Part shown: positions 6,196-14,514 of the stretch, piece by piece | How positions within the stretch are numbered: the stretch's first letter is position 1 | Layout: every line of letters starts with the position of its first letter | Source: a bacterium | Lineage (GTDB): Bacteria; Vulcanimicrobiota; Xenobia; Xenobiales; Xenobiaceae | Assembly (NCBI GenBank): GCA_022839105.1 | Contig: JALHDH010000034.1 | Location: 1 to 33,487, forward strand | DNA: 33,487 bases | Reading direction: 5' to 3' | Position numbers and translations under genes: made by a program | The notes under the pieces: model-generated | What the model was told of the DNA's origin: nothing | Database searches by the model: none | The model's input: the letters and a program-made list of their open reading frames with translations, nothing else

Positions 6196-7469
6196 GCACC
6201 TCGAGACGACCCGATCACGGCACCTCCTGCCCCGCCACCGAGAGCCTGGCGGGACAGCGCGGCGGATTCCTGGAGTTGCCCCGCGCCCCCCGCCAGCCCT
6301 TGCTGCGCCTGGAGTGGGAGCCCGAGAAGACCCGGCTGATCCGGGATCGCCTGGAGATCCTGACCTTCGATCCGGCTGGCAGGCTCTTCTCGTTCTCCTC
6401 CCAGGGCTCCATCTGGAGGCGGGGCCTGGATGGCCGGGTCCTGGAGATCTCCCACAACGTGGACCCCCAGACCACGATGCCGGCCTGCCATTTCCACGAG
6501 GGCCGCGTGACCGGACCCGAAGAGGCCGAGAAGTGGCGCCGATGGGTCGAGGGAGTCCTGGCCGAGGCCCTCGAGCGCTTCGGACCCCATCCGGCCCTGG
6601 AGGCCCCGGCCCGCTTCGACTGGAAGGCCGACGCCGAGGCCTTCCTGGACATCTATCGCCCGGTCGGCATCCTCCCGCCGGACCAGTACCGCTCGCTGGT
6701 GCTGCAGTTGACCTGGGGATGCGCCTACAACCGCTGCACCTTCTGCGACTTCTTCAAGAAGGACACCTTCCGCCTGAAGCCCCCCGACGAGTTCCGCGAA
6801 CATCTCCGTCGGGCCACGGCCTTCTTCGGCCCCTCGCTGCGAGGGCGCAAGGGCGTGTTCCTGGGCGAGGCGAACGCCGTGGGAATCCCCACCGACCCCC
6901 TCCTGGAGGCCCTGGCCATCGTCCGGGAGGTCCTGGCCGACTGCCCCGAGGCCGAACCTCGACGCTTCGAGAAGGTCTGCTCGTTCCTGGACACCTTCTC
7001 GACCGATCGGACCCTCGAGGAATGGCAGGCCCTGCATCGGAACGGCCTGGACCGGCTGTACCTGGGAATGGAGAGCGGCTCCTCGCGGGTCCTGAAGTTC
7101 CTGCGCAAGCCCGGTTCGGCCGACCTCTCGGTCCACCTGGTCGAGAGGCTCAAGAAGGCGGGCCTGCGCGTCGGCCCGATCGTCATGACCGGAGTCGGCG
7201 GGCAGGAGATGGCCGAGGAGCACCTCCAGGAGACCGCGGCCATGCTCAACCGCATGCCCCTGGGGCCCGAGGACCGGATCTACGTCTCGGAGTTCCTGAC
7301 CGTCCCGGGCTCGGAATACGAGGCCCTGGCCCGTCAGGCGGGGCTCCACGATCCGGGTCGGATGGGATGCCGCCTCCAGAGCCGAGAGCTGCGCTCCATG
7401 CTGAGGTTCGCCCCTCCTCCGCACGGGCCGGCCGTGGCCCTGTACGACGTGCGCCAGTTCATCTACTGA
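6192..7469 (+). CDS. Radical SAM protein with CX4CX2C cluster motif
   Basis: 425 residues. The ATG at 6192 overlaps the NifX-like stop by four bases, so the upstream GTG at 6177 is not needed. Residues 1-165 form an N-terminal domain I do not recognise. The radical SAM core begins near 168 with LVLQLTWGCAYNRCTFCDFF: Cys177, Cys182 and Cys185, spaced CX4CX2C rather than the canonical CX3CX2C. GVFLGEANAVGIP looks like the GGE region; YLGMESGSSRVLKFLRKPG and VGPIVMTGVGGQE are typical later strands, as in COG1032/Elp3-like enzymes. No B12-binding or SPASM domain is seen. The substrate is unknown. Coupling to the NifX-like protein suggests metal-cluster handling or delivery, but that is inference. 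Confidence 0.87.
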   Translation: MSTSRRPDHGTSCPATESLAGQRGGFLELPRAPRQPLLRLEWEPEKTRLIRDRLEILTFDPAGRLFSFSSQGSIWRRGLDGRVLEISHNVDPQTTMPACHFHEGRVTGPEEAEKWRRWVEGVLAEALERFGPHPALEAPARFDWKADAEAFLDIYRPVGILPPDQYRSLVLQLTWGCAYNRCTFCDFFKKDTFRLKPPDEFREHLRRATAFFGPSLRGRKGVFLGEANAVGIPTDPLLEALAIVREVLADCPEAEPRRFEKVCSFLDTFSTDRTLEEWQALHRNGLDRLYLGMESGSSRVLKFLRKPGSADLSVHLVERLKKAGLRVGPIVMTGVGGQEMAEEHLQETAAMLNRMPLGPEDRIYVSEFLTVPGSEYEALARQAGLHDPGRMGCRLQSRELRSMLRFAPPPHGPAVALYDVRQFIY

Positions 7470-7486
7470 GCCTTCCAGGAGAAGCC

Positions 7487-7990
7487 GTGCTGCCTGCCAT
7501 CACCTTCAAGCCGATCGGAATCGTCCGCACCCCATGGGAGAGCCCCGAGGGGATGCCCATCCAACCCGTCGGGGCCGGCCAGGCCTGGGGTCGGGCCGAG
7601 CTTGAGGAATCCCTGGCGCCGGGGTTGCGGGACCTGGAAGGATTCGAACGGGTGATCCTGGTCTATGAGCTGCACGACCCTCAGGGCCGAGGCGCTCCCC
7701 GCCTGGAGGTGGTCCCCTTCCTGGATCAGGTCCCCCGAGGCATCTTCGCCACCCGGGCTCCCTGCCGACCCAACCCGATCGGGATTTCCGTGGTGGAACT
7801 GGTCGGGATCGAGGGCCACGTCGTACACCTGCGGGGGGTGGATCTGCTGGATGGCACCCCGTTGCTGGACATCAAGCCCTATGTCCCGCGATTCGACAGC
7901 TTCCCCGAGTCCCGGGCCGGCTGGTTCGAGGAGCGCCAGGATCGGGCCACCACCATGCGCGCGGATGGCCGATTCCGCTCCCCGGAATAG
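7487..7990 (+). CDS. trmO: tRNA t6A37 methyltransferase TrmO (TsaA/YaeB family)
   Basis: 167 residues from a GTG with AGGAG five bases upstream. The start FKPIGIVRTPW, then RPNPIGISVVELV and DIKPYVPRFDS, are the conserved blocks of the UPF0066/TsaA family. In E. coli the family uses S-adenosylmethionine to methylate t6A at position 37 of threonine tRNA. The fold is a small beta barrel, not a Rossmann methyltransferase. This protein lacks the extra C-terminal domain of E. coli TrmO and is the short form. It lies 17 bases after the radical SAM gene, probably in the same transcript, and ends six bases from the convergent cydB stop. Confidence 0.92.
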   Translation: MLPAITFKPIGIVRTPWESPEGMPIQPVGAGQAWGRAELEESLAPGLRDLEGFERVILVYELHDPQGRGAPRLEVVPFLDQVPRGIFATRAPCRPNPIGISVVELVGIEGHVVHLRGVDLLDGTPLLDIKPYVPRFDSFPESRAGWFEERQDRATTMRADGRFRSPE

Positions 7991-7996
7991 CGGGGT

Positions 7997-9022
7997 TCAG
8001 TAGGAGTGCTCGTCCAGGCGGACGGGCCCGCGGAAGATGCGGTAGATGAAGAACGTGTAGGCCAGGACCATGGGCATCCCCACCAGGGCGATGATCAGCA
8101 TGGTGCGAAGGGCCAGGGGCGACGAAGAGGAGTTCACCAGGGTCAGGCTGTGGGAGGGCATGCCCAGGGCCGGAACCAGGTCCGGGAAGATCGCAGCCGC
8201 ACAGAGTCCGATGGTGGCGGCGATGGCGGTTCCAGACAGGAACAGGGCCCGATTGCCCTGCGAGTGCCGGATGGCGACGGGGAAGCCCCCCAGACAGGCT
8301 GCCATCGCGATCAGGAAGACCCAGAAGATCGGCCGGCCCACGCTGGCGGCGAAGAGGGCCGGAGCGTCGAACCAGGCGTACCCGGTGGCCGCGACGTACA
8401 GCGCCACCCAGGCCCACCAGATGCGTCCTGCAGTCCGGAGGCTCCGCTCGCGAAGGTCCCCCTCGCTGCGGCAGGCCAGGTAGGCGCCCCCGTGGGTCAC
8501 GAACATCGCCAGGGCCAGGAATCCGCACAGCAGGGCCAGGGGATTGAGAAGGCCCAGGAAGGTCCCGACAAACTCACCCTCGGCGTCCAGGGGCAATCCC
8601 CTCAGGACGTTGCCCACCGCCACGCCGAAGAGGATCGTCGGCAGGAGGCTGCCCAGCCCGAAGGCGCGGTCCCAGACCCGCCGCCAGGAAGCGGACTCGA
8701 CCTTGCCCCGGAACTCCATCGCCACCGCGCGGGAGATCAGCCCCAGAAGGACCAGCATCATGGCCAGGTACATCCCGCTGAACGTGGTGGCATAGACCGG
8801 CGGGAAGGCCGCGAAGAGCGCTCCGCCCGCGGTCAGGAGCCACACCTCGTTGCCGTCCCAGACCGGGGCGATGGCGTTGATATAGATCCGTCTCTCGGCG
8901 TCGCTGCGATTGAAGAGCGAGAGCACGCCGACTCCCAGGTCGAATCCGTCCAGGACCGCATACCCCGCGATCAGGACGAAGAAGAGCACGAACCAGGAAA
9001 CCTGCAATCCCGTGGCTTCCAT
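7997..9022 (-). CDS. cydB: Cytochrome bd quinol oxidase subunit II
   Basis: 341 residues. The ATG at 9022 overlaps the cydA stop by one base (TGATG), so translation is coupled. The start WFVLFFVLIAGYAVLDGFDL, PVWDGNEVWLLTAGGALFAAF and the C-terminal FRGPVRLDEHSY are signature CydB segments; about eight to nine hydrophobic helices are visible. CydB pairs with CydA in the inner membrane and is structurally needed for a quinol oxidase that reduces oxygen to water with high affinity, without pumping protons. The gene converges on trmO with only six bases between stops. No cydX-like small ORF follows, so that subunit, if present, is elsewhere. Confidence 0.96.
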   Translation of the reverse strand: MEATGLQVSWFVLFFVLIAGYAVLDGFDLGVGVLSLFNRSDAERRIYINAIAPVWDGNEVWLLTAGGALFAAFPPVYATTFSGMYLAMMLVLLGLISRAVAMEFRGKVESASWRRVWDRAFGLGSLLPTILFGVAVGNVLRGLPLDAEGEFVGTFLGLLNPLALLCGFLALAMFVTHGGAYLACRSEGDLRERSLRTAGRIWWAWVALYVAATGYAWFDAPALFAASVGRPIFWVFLIAMAACLGGFPVAIRHSQGNRALFLSGTAIAATIGLCAAAIFPDLVPALGMPSHSLTLVNSSSSPLALRTMLIIALVGMPMVLAYTFFIYRIFRGPVRLDEHSY

Positions 9023-10356
9023 CAGGCCACCTCCTCCGGACCGTGCTGGACCTTCCGATACAGCAGGAAGAGCCACAAGGCTCCCAGCAGCGCGTAGATC
9101 ACTCCGAACATCAGGATCGAGGCCAGCACCTCTCCGGCCGTGACGCTCTTGGAGGCCGCCTCGCTGGTCCGCAACAGGCCATACACGATCCAGGGTTGCC
9201 GGCCGATCTCGGCGGCCATCCAGCCCAGGGTGCAGGCGGCCAGGGGCAGGGGCCAGGAATAACGCAGCCCCTTCAAGAGCCAGGTCTTCTCATGCAAGGT
9301 CCCCTTCCACAAGAAGAAGAGGGCCGACCACGAGAGCCCGATGAAGAGCATCCCCAGGGCCACCATGTTGTGGAAGGAGAGGAAGGTCAGCGGGAGTTCG
9401 GCCCCGCGGGCGACGCGATCCGGCGGGAAGGAATCCAGGGCGGGGATGGGGGCATGGGGATCCCCATGGACCATCAGGCTGGTCAGGTAGGGGATCTCGA
9501 TCCGGGCCTCCAGGCGCGGCGGATCGGTCCGGGGGATCGCGAAGAGCACCAGCCCTGCGCCCCCCTCCTTCGTCTCATACAGGCCCTCCAGGGCCGCAAA
9601 CTTCTCGGGGTTGGTCAGGGCCACCTGGCGGGCATGGATGTCGCCGAACGGGAAGGCCACCAGGACCGAGAAGATCGCCGCAGCCACGATGCCCGTCCCC
9701 AGGCTGCGCCGGGCCACCGCCACGGCCTTTCCCCGGAGGATCAGCTCCGCCGAGAGGGCCGCCATCATGAAGGCCCCGCAGACCATGCAGGCCGTGATCG
9801 TGTGGAAGAAGCGCGGCCAGGTCGAGGGATTGAAGACCGCCTCGACAAAGCTGGTCAGGATCGGCCGGCCGGTCACCGGGTCCAGGACATAGCCCGCCGG
9901 GGTCTGCTGCCACGAGTTGGCCACCAGGATCCAGAAGGCCGACATGGTGGCTCCCAGGGCCACCATCAGGATGGAGACCCAATGCAGCCAGGCCGGGACC
10001 CGATTCCGTCCGAAGAGGTACAGCCCCAGGAAGCTGGACTCCAGGAAGAAGGCGAAGACGCCCTCGGCGGCCAGCGGGGCCCCGAAGATGTCCCCCACGA
10101 ACCGGGAATAGGAAGCCCAGTTCGTGCCGAACTGGAACTCCATGGTGATGCCGGTGGCCACTCCCAGGGCGAAGATCAGGGCGAAGACCTTGCCGAAGAA
10201 CCCGGCCGCGCTCCTCCAGGCGGGATCCCCGGTGCGCCAGGCCATTCCCTCCAGATAGACCAGCAACCAGGCCAGACCGATCGAGATCGGCGGGAACAGG
10301 AAGTGGAAACCGATGGTCATCCCGAACTGGATCCGGGCCAACAAGACAGGGTCCAT
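9022..10356 (-). CDS. cydA: Cytochrome bd quinol oxidase subunit I
   Basis: 444 residues. His18 in MTIGFHFLFPPIS corresponds to the haem b595 ligand. Helix II has ALGVATGITMEFQFGTNWAS, followed by GDIFGAPLAAEGVFAFFLES. FFHTITACMVCGA holds the equivalent of His186, and SFHNMVALGMLF the equivalent of Met393, the haem b558 ligands. GRQPWIVYGLLRT near the C-terminus is the bd-oxidase signature. The protein is shorter than E. coli CydA, so it lacks the long C-terminal insertion of the quinol-binding Q loop and belongs to the short-loop type, which includes cyanide-insensitive oxidases. It forms an operon with cydB downstream. Oxygen scavenging under low oxygen or oxidative stress is the usual role. 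Confidence 0.96.
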   Translation of the reverse strand: MDPVLLARIQFGMTIGFHFLFPPISIGLAWLLVYLEGMAWRTGDPAWRSAAGFFGKVFALIFALGVATGITMEFQFGTNWASYSRFVGDIFGAPLAAEGVFAFFLESSFLGLYLFGRNRVPAWLHWVSILMVALGATMSAFWILVANSWQQTPAGYVLDPVTGRPILTSFVEAVFNPSTWPRFFHTITACMVCGAFMMAALSAELILRGKAVAVARRSLGTGIVAAAIFSVLVAFPFGDIHARQVALTNPEKFAALEGLYETKEGGAGLVLFAIPRTDPPRLEARIEIPYLTSLMVHGDPHAPIPALDSFPPDRVARGAELPLTFLSFHNMVALGMLFIGLSWSALFFLWKGTLHEKTWLLKGLRYSWPLPLAACTLGWMAAEIGRQPWIVYGLLRTSEAASKSVTAGEVLASILMFGVIYALLGALWLFLLYRKVQHGPEEVA

Positions 10357-10410
10357 GACGAGTCCAATCCTCTTGAAAGCAGCCCCCCCGAGCGGAGACG
10401 GGGCCTGGGC

Positions 10411-10788
10411 TCAGCGAGTCGGTTGCAGCAGGGCCGCCACGGCGCCCGCGGGGTCCTCGATCACGGCCATGCGCCCGAAAGTCCCCATCTGGAAGGGCTC
10501 GGCGCGAACCTTCCCGCCCAGCTCCTGACAGCGGGCCAGGCTGGAATCCAGATCCGCCACCGTGATGTGCACCATCCACTGGGGAGGAAGCCCCTGGTTC
10601 ACTCCCTGGGCGTGGCAGATCCCGGCCACCGCGGGTCCCCCTCCGGCCGGCCGCATCACGAAGTCCGAATAGTCCCCCACCTCGAGGGCCTCACACTCCC
10701 AGCCCACCACGGCGGTGTAGAAGTCCCGGAGGTTCTCGGCGTTGGCGACGGTCAGATCCACCCAAGCGATCGATCCCGGCTCGGACAT
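10411..10788 (-). CDS. VOC family (glyoxalase/bleomycin-resistance fold) protein
   Basis: 125 residues from an ATG with GAGGAGG five bases upstream. It contains two beta-alpha-beta-beta-beta modules: IAWVDLTVANAENLRDFYTA with GDYSDFVM, then MVHITVADLDSSLARCQELG with GRMAVIEDPAGAVAALLQP. This is the layout of the lactoylglutathione lyase-related VOC superfamily, close to the 27 kDa antigen/Cfp30B type. VOC proteins use a divalent metal for isomerase, dioxygenase or drug-binding roles; substrate cannot be read from sequence. It lies downstream of the thioesterase gene on the same strand, with a hairpin in the 98-base gap, so co-transcription is uncertain. Confidence 0.85.
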   Translation of the reverse strand: MSEPGSIAWVDLTVANAENLRDFYTAVVGWECEALEVGDYSDFVMRPAGGGPAVAGICHAQGVNQGLPPQWMVHITVADLDSSLARCQELGGKVRAEPFQMGTFGRMAVIEDPAGAVAALLQPTR

Positions 10789-10807
10789 GGCTGCCTCCTC
10801 AAGCGAT

Positions 10808-10827
10808 AGGCCCCGCCTGCGGGGCCT
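10808..10827. terminator. Short perfect hairpin between thioesterase and VOC genes
   Basis: AGGCCCCGC (10808-10816) and GCGGGGCCT (10819-10827) form a perfect inverted repeat with a two-base centre. It lies between two minus-strand genes. No T-run follows on either strand, so it may attenuate rather than stop transcription. Confidence 0.35.
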
Positions 10828-10882
10828 GCGGTAGGATTCCCGGACCCGCGGCCTCGAGCCCCCATGGAAGCGCGACAAGGCT

Positions 10883-10902
10883 GGGGTCAGTTTGAAAAGT
10901 TT
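10883..10902. repeat. AT-rich motif resembling a mobile-element end, single copy
   Basis: GGGGTCAGTTTGAAAAGTTT stands out from the GC-rich surroundings and contains the stop codon of the thioesterase gene. In the reverse sense it reads AACTTTTCAAACTGACCCC, which I recall as similar to strings near insertion-sequence or REP-type element ends in many bacteria. Only one copy is seen in the window and no transposase is near, so this is a tentative call. Confidence 0.3.
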
Positions 10903-11378
10903 CCTGTCCTTGCGGGAGTTCCTCCTGGGCCGGCGCCGCCCGGGCCGAGGTCCAGGTCGGCTCCCAGGACCGGGAAGGCCTCGGCCACCTCCGGAGCGAC
11001 GCTTCGCGACCGGCCGCTGGAGAAATCCACGAAGACCCACATCGTCTCGGCCCGGACCAGGGGCTGCCCATCACGCGAGACGCGATAACGACGCAGCGAA
11101 CGCCGGGACTCCAGGGTGGCCACCCATGTGAGGATCTCGACGGACTCTCCCTGGAAGGCGGGCCGAAGATACTCGATGAAGTGGGATCCCACCACCCAAC
11201 CCGCGCCCAGTTCGCGGTAGCGCTCCAGGCTCCAACCCAGGGCGGCCGAGTGGGCGGTGGCGGCCTCCTGCAACCAGGAAAGCCAGGTCACGTTGTTGAC
11301 GTGCCCGAGTTCGTCGATGGCGCTGGCGGGGATGAGCAGGGGCATGCGGTGGACACCGGGGGGGAGCTGGATGGACAT
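10887..11378 (-). CDS. Acyl-CoA thioesterase, 4-hydroxybenzoyl-CoA thioesterase-type hotdog fold
   Basis: 163 residues. Residues 22-40 (DELGHVNNVTWLSWLQEAA) are the catalytic helix region of hotdog thioesterases of the YbgC/4HBT type, where the aspartate and the GHVNN segment line the active site. SHFIEYLRPAFQGESVEILTW and RRYRVSRDGQPLVRAETMWVFVD give the later strands. Such enzymes hydrolyse acyl-CoA or acyl-ACP thioesters in the cytoplasm. The start at 11378 is one of several; a shorter one at the MPLLIP methionine is possible. The C-terminal 20 residues are Gly/Pro-rich and end GNFSN, running into an AT-rich motif at 10883-10902 that looks foreign to the gene, so the original 3' end may have been replaced. 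Confidence 0.82.
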   Translation of the reverse strand: MSIQLPPGVHRMPLLIPASAIDELGHVNNVTWLSWLQEAATAHSAALGWSLERYRELGAGWVVGSHFIEYLRPAFQGESVEILTWVATLESRRSLRRYRVSRDGQPLVRAETMWVFVDFSSGRSRSVAPEVAEAFPVLGADLDLGPGGAGPGGTPARTGNFSN

Positions 11379-11478
11379 GGGGCCGGGCCTTCTCGACACG
11401 CGCGGCCAACCCTCCGGCCCGAGCAGGAGGCCCCGACCGGTCTGGCGGGCCGGACAGCACCCGGCCAGCCGGGAGCCC

Positions 11479-11508
11479 TTGACACCACCCCCGGCCGCCC
11501 CGCACTCT
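11479..11508 (+). promoter_or_regulatory. Promoter of the U32 gene, possibly leaderless
   Basis: TTGACA at 11479-11484 is a perfect -35. With an 18-base spacer the -10 would be CACTCT at 11503-11508, a weak match. The ATG at 11515 follows six bases after it and has no Shine-Dalgarno sequence, so the mRNA may start at or next to the start codon. Confidence 0.4.
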
Positions 11509-11514
11509 GGGTCG

Positions 11515-14094
11515 ATGAGGACTCCTGAAATCCTGGCCCCGGCGGGCGACGCCGAGTGCCTGCACGTGGCGCTCGAGGCGGGCGCGGACACCGTCTACTT
11601 CGGCCTGGACGACGGGTTCAACGCCCGAGCCCGGGCCACCAACTTCCCGCTCGAGACCCTCCCCGACGTGGTCTCCCGGGTGCACCTGGCCGGAGCTCGC
11701 GCCTATCTGACCATGAACACCGTGGTCTTCGAGTCGGAGCTCGAGCTGGTCGAACCGCTGATCCGGGCCGCCGCCCGAGCCGGCGTGGACGCCTTGATCG
11801 TCCAGGACCCCGGGCTGGCCTTGCTGGCCCGGGCCATCTGCCCCGAGCTCCGTCTGCACGCCAGCACCCAGATGACCCTCTCCTGCCCGGATTCCGCCCG
11901 ATTCGCCCAGGGCCTGGGCTTCGTCCGGCTGGTGGCCCCCCGCGAACTCTCGGTGGACGAGATCCGGATGCTGGTCCAGGGGACCCCCCTGGAGGTCGAG
12001 GTCTTCGTCCTGGGAGCGCTGTGCATCGCCTGGAGCGGCCAGTGCCTGTCCAGCGAGGCCTGGGGCGGGCGCTCGGCCAATCGGGGGCAGTGCGCCCAAG
12101 CCTGCCGTCTGCCCTACCAGGCCGTGGTGGACGGCCAGGACCTTCCCATGGGCGAGGTGCGCTACCTCCTGAGTCCCCGGGACCTGGCCGGCTTCCGGGC
12201 CGTGCCTCACCTTCTGGAGTCCGGAGTGCATGCCTTGAAGATCGAGGGGCGCCAGAAGGGCCCCGCCTACGTCCACGCCGCCACCGGCGCCGTGCGCCGC
12301 TGGGTCGATGCCGTGGCCCGCGGGACGACCCCCGAGGACGAGCGCCGCCTCGCCGAGGATCTGCGGGACCTCTCGCTGGCCTTCTCGAGAGGCTTCGGCG
12401 ACGGATTCCTGGCGGGCTCGGACCATCAATCCCTGGTCCACGGGAGGGCTCCCAGGCATCGGGGGATCCTCCTGGGCCAGGTCGCGGAGACCCGAGGTGA
12501 CACCGTCCGGGTCGGCCCCCCGCCGCCCCGCGAGGATCAGGCCAAAGGGCAGGTGCGTTCGCCCCTGCCCCCCCTGGGCGGCTCGATCCGCTCGGCCAGC
12601 GGCCCGGGGGTGGCCCCTTTGGAGATTCGGGCCGGCATGGGCGTGGTCTTCGACCAGGGGCACCCGGAGGATCCCGAGGAGGGCGGCCCGATCTTCGCGG
12701 TCCGGCGCCAGGGGACGGACCTCTTGTTGAGCTTCGGACGCCCGGGCCCGAACCTGGGCCGGATCCGGCCCGGGGATCGGGTCTGGGTGACCGGCGATCC
12801 GGAACTGGCCATCCGAGCCAGCCGCTCACTGCGGCTCGAACCCTCCGGCCGCCGGCCCGTGAGCCTCCGAGTCCGGGGCCGCTGCGGCGATCCATTGGAG
12901 GTCGAGGCCTGCAGCGAAGGAGTCCTCTGGCGGGTGCAAAGCGCCACCCCGCTGGCCCAGGCTCGGGGACGGGCGCTGGACCTTCAGACCCTGCGCGAGA
13001 AGCTGGGGGCCTTCGGAGGGACACCCTTCATCCTGGAATCCCTCCAGGGCGACGAGCTCGAGCCGGGGCTCTTCCTGCCCCTCTCGGAACTCAAGCCGAT
13101 GCGCCGGGACCTGGTGGAAGGCCTGATGCGCCCCCCCGTGCGTCCCGTCGCCGAGGACGAAAAGCTCCCGGCCCTGCGCCGGGAGCTCCTGGCCCGCGTC
13201 CGGAGCGTGGACCTGCCCCGGGAGCCGCGTCTGGTCGCCCTGTGCCGGACCCCGGAACAGCTTCAGGCCGCCCTGGCTGCGGGCCTGGAGGAGGTCGAAC
13301 TGGACTGGATGGACGGCGCCGGCCTGGAGCAGGCGGTGCACCAGGCCCGAGAGGCCGGAGCCCGGGTCGGCCTGGCCACGCTCCGGGTCCAGAAACCGGG
13401 CGAGGAAGGGGCGCTTCGCCGCCTGGAGGCGCTGAATCCCGACTCGATCCTGGTGAGGCACTGGGGCGGGGTCATGCACTTCTCCGAGACCCCCGGGTCC
13501 GCCGCCATCCACGGAGACTTCTCGCTGAACGTCACCAACTCGCTGACGGCCTGCCATCTGCTGGGCCTGGGCCTGGAGACCCTCACCGCGGCCCACGACC
13601 TGGATGCAGACCAGCTCCGGGCGCTGCTGGAAGGTTCCCCCCGGGGCCGGATCGCGGTGACCGTCCACCACCATATCCCGACCTTCCACACCCAGCACTG
13701 CTCCTACGCCCGACTGCTGAGCCACGGCCGGGACCGGCGGACCTGCGGGCAGCCCTGTCGCAAGCACGACCTGGCCTTGCGCGATCGGCTGGGCCGCGAG
13801 CATCCCGTCCTGGTGGACCTGGAGTGCCGCAACACGATCTTCAACGCCACCGCCCAGAGCGCGGCCTTCCTGATCCCGGATCTGGTGGAGGCGGGGGTCA
13901 GGAGGCTGCGAATCGAGTTCGTCCGCGAGACCCGGGCCGAAGTCGAGCGGGTCCTGGGAGCCTACCGCGACCTGCTGGCAGGCCGACTGGACTCTGCAGA
14001 GCTGACCCGGGCCCTGGGAGCCCACGAGCAGTTCGGGGTCACCCGGGGCACCATGGAGACCCTGACCCCGCGGCCCCGTCCGTTCGCGACCTGA
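11515..14094 (+). CDS. Peptidase U32 family protein, long form with two U32-like modules
   Basis: 859 residues. The N-terminus (EILAPAGDAECLHVALEAGA, then VYFGLDDGFNARARA) and the block from Cys177, CLSSEAWGGRSANRGQCAQA, with cysteines at 177, 193 and 197, define the U32 family. Despite the name, studied members (RlhA, TrhP, UbiU/UbiV) are Fe-S proteins needed for prephenate- or oxygen-dependent hydroxylation of rRNA, tRNA or ubiquinone. Residues from about 570 look like a second U32-type barrel (LVALCRTPEQLQAALAAGLE, VTNSLTACHLLGLG, VTVHHH) with its own cysteines in HCSYARL, TCGQPCRKHD and LECRNTIFN. This resembles the large bacterial U32/DUF3656 proteins. An RNA-hydroxylation role is the best guess, but RlhA versus TrhP cannot be separated by eye. 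Confidence 0.9.
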   Translation: MRTPEILAPAGDAECLHVALEAGADTVYFGLDDGFNARARATNFPLETLPDVVSRVHLAGARAYLTMNTVVFESELELVEPLIRAAARAGVDALIVQDPGLALLARAICPELRLHASTQMTLSCPDSARFAQGLGFVRLVAPRELSVDEIRMLVQGTPLEVEVFVLGALCIAWSGQCLSSEAWGGRSANRGQCAQACRLPYQAVVDGQDLPMGEVRYLLSPRDLAGFRAVPHLLESGVHALKIEGRQKGPAYVHAATGAVRRWVDAVARGTTPEDERRLAEDLRDLSLAFSRGFGDGFLAGSDHQSLVHGRAPRHRGILLGQVAETRGDTVRVGPPPPREDQAKGQVRSPLPPLGGSIRSASGPGVAPLEIRAGMGVVFDQGHPEDPEEGGPIFAVRRQGTDLLLSFGRPGPNLGRIRPGDRVWVTGDPELAIRASRSLRLEPSGRRPVSLRVRGRCGDPLEVEACSEGVLWRVQSATPLAQARGRALDLQTLREKLGAFGGTPFILESLQGDELEPGLFLPLSELKPMRRDLVEGLMRPPVRPVAEDEKLPALRRELLARVRSVDLPREPRLVALCRTPEQLQAALAAGLEEVELDWMDGAGLEQAVHQAREAGARVGLATLRVQKPGEEGALRRLEALNPDSILVRHWGGVMHFSETPGSAAIHGDFSLNVTNSLTACHLLGLGLETLTAAHDLDADQLRALLEGSPRGRIAVTVHHHIPTFHTQHCSYARLLSHGRDRRTCGQPCRKHDLALRDRLGREHPVLVDLECRNTIFNATAQSAAFLIPDLVEAGVRRLRIEFVRETRAEVERVLGAYRDLLAGRLDSAELTRALGAHEQFGVTRGTMETLTPRPRPFAT

Positions 14095-14108
14095 GAGCAG
14101 GAATCCGG

Positions 14109-14138
14109 AGCCTGACCGGGCTTCCCGGGATTCAGGCT
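14109..14138. terminator. Hairpin between convergent U32 and thioredoxin genes
   Basis: The outer stem AGCCTGA (14109-14115) pairs with TCAGGCT (14132-14138). The inner stem CCGGG (14116-14120) pairs with CCCGG (14124-14128). It lies between two converging genes and overlaps the thioredoxin stop codon, a typical place for a shared bidirectional terminator. There is no T-run on either side. Confidence 0.45.
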
Positions 14139-14500
14139 GGCCGCCGGGGATGGACTCCGAGCGGAGGCCCCGCCGCTGCGGCGGCCAGAGCCTGGAAGGC
14201 GCTGGTGATCTCTGCGTCGGTGGGCCGGGCGAGTTGGGCGCGGACCTGCCCATCCAGAAGGAAGACCAGGTTCGGCCAGAGCTTCACCCCGAAGGAACGA
14301 CCCAGACGACGCCCCTTCCCATCGGCGATCTTCAGGTGCTCCACCTGGGGATGCTCGACGAAGAGCCTCTCCAGGACCGGCTGGATGGCCTGGCAGTAGG
14401 GGCACCAGGAGGCGCCGAACTCGACGAGCAGCGGACCGCGGGACCGTTCCAGTTCGGCCCGCAAGGGTTCCTGCTCTGGACAGGTCGGAACGTAGGGCAC
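14132..14500 (-). CDS. Thioredoxin-fold protein with CPYC active site
   Basis: 122 residues from a GTG at 14500 that has AGAGGAGG six bases upstream; the much longer open frame upstream lacks family features. LLVEFGASWCPYCQAIQPVL carries the active site Cys33-Pro-Tyr-Cys36. The cis-proline region is KLWPNLVFLLDGQ near 73-85. The CPYC dipeptide is typical of glutaredoxins, but the overall length, WCxxC context and helix pattern are thioredoxin-like. There is no signal peptide, so it should act in the cytoplasm as a dithiol-disulfide reductant. Interestingly the C-terminus ends with an Ala-rich stretch and a basic tail. Confidence 0.9.
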   Translation of the reverse strand: MPYVPTCPEQEPLRAELERSRGPLLVEFGASWCPYCQAIQPVLERLFVEHPQVEHLKIADGKGRRLGRSFGVKLWPNLVFLLDGQVRAQLARPTDAEITSAFQALAAAAAGPPLGVHPRRPA

Positions 14501-14506
14501 AGGGGA

Positions 14507-14514
14507 CCTCCTCT
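14507..14514 (-). promoter_or_regulatory. Ribosome binding site that decides the thioredoxin start
   Basis: On the minus strand AGAGGAGG lies six bases before the GTG at 14500. This is one of the strongest Shine-Dalgarno matches in the window and selects this GTG among many in-frame alternatives. Confidence 0.6.
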
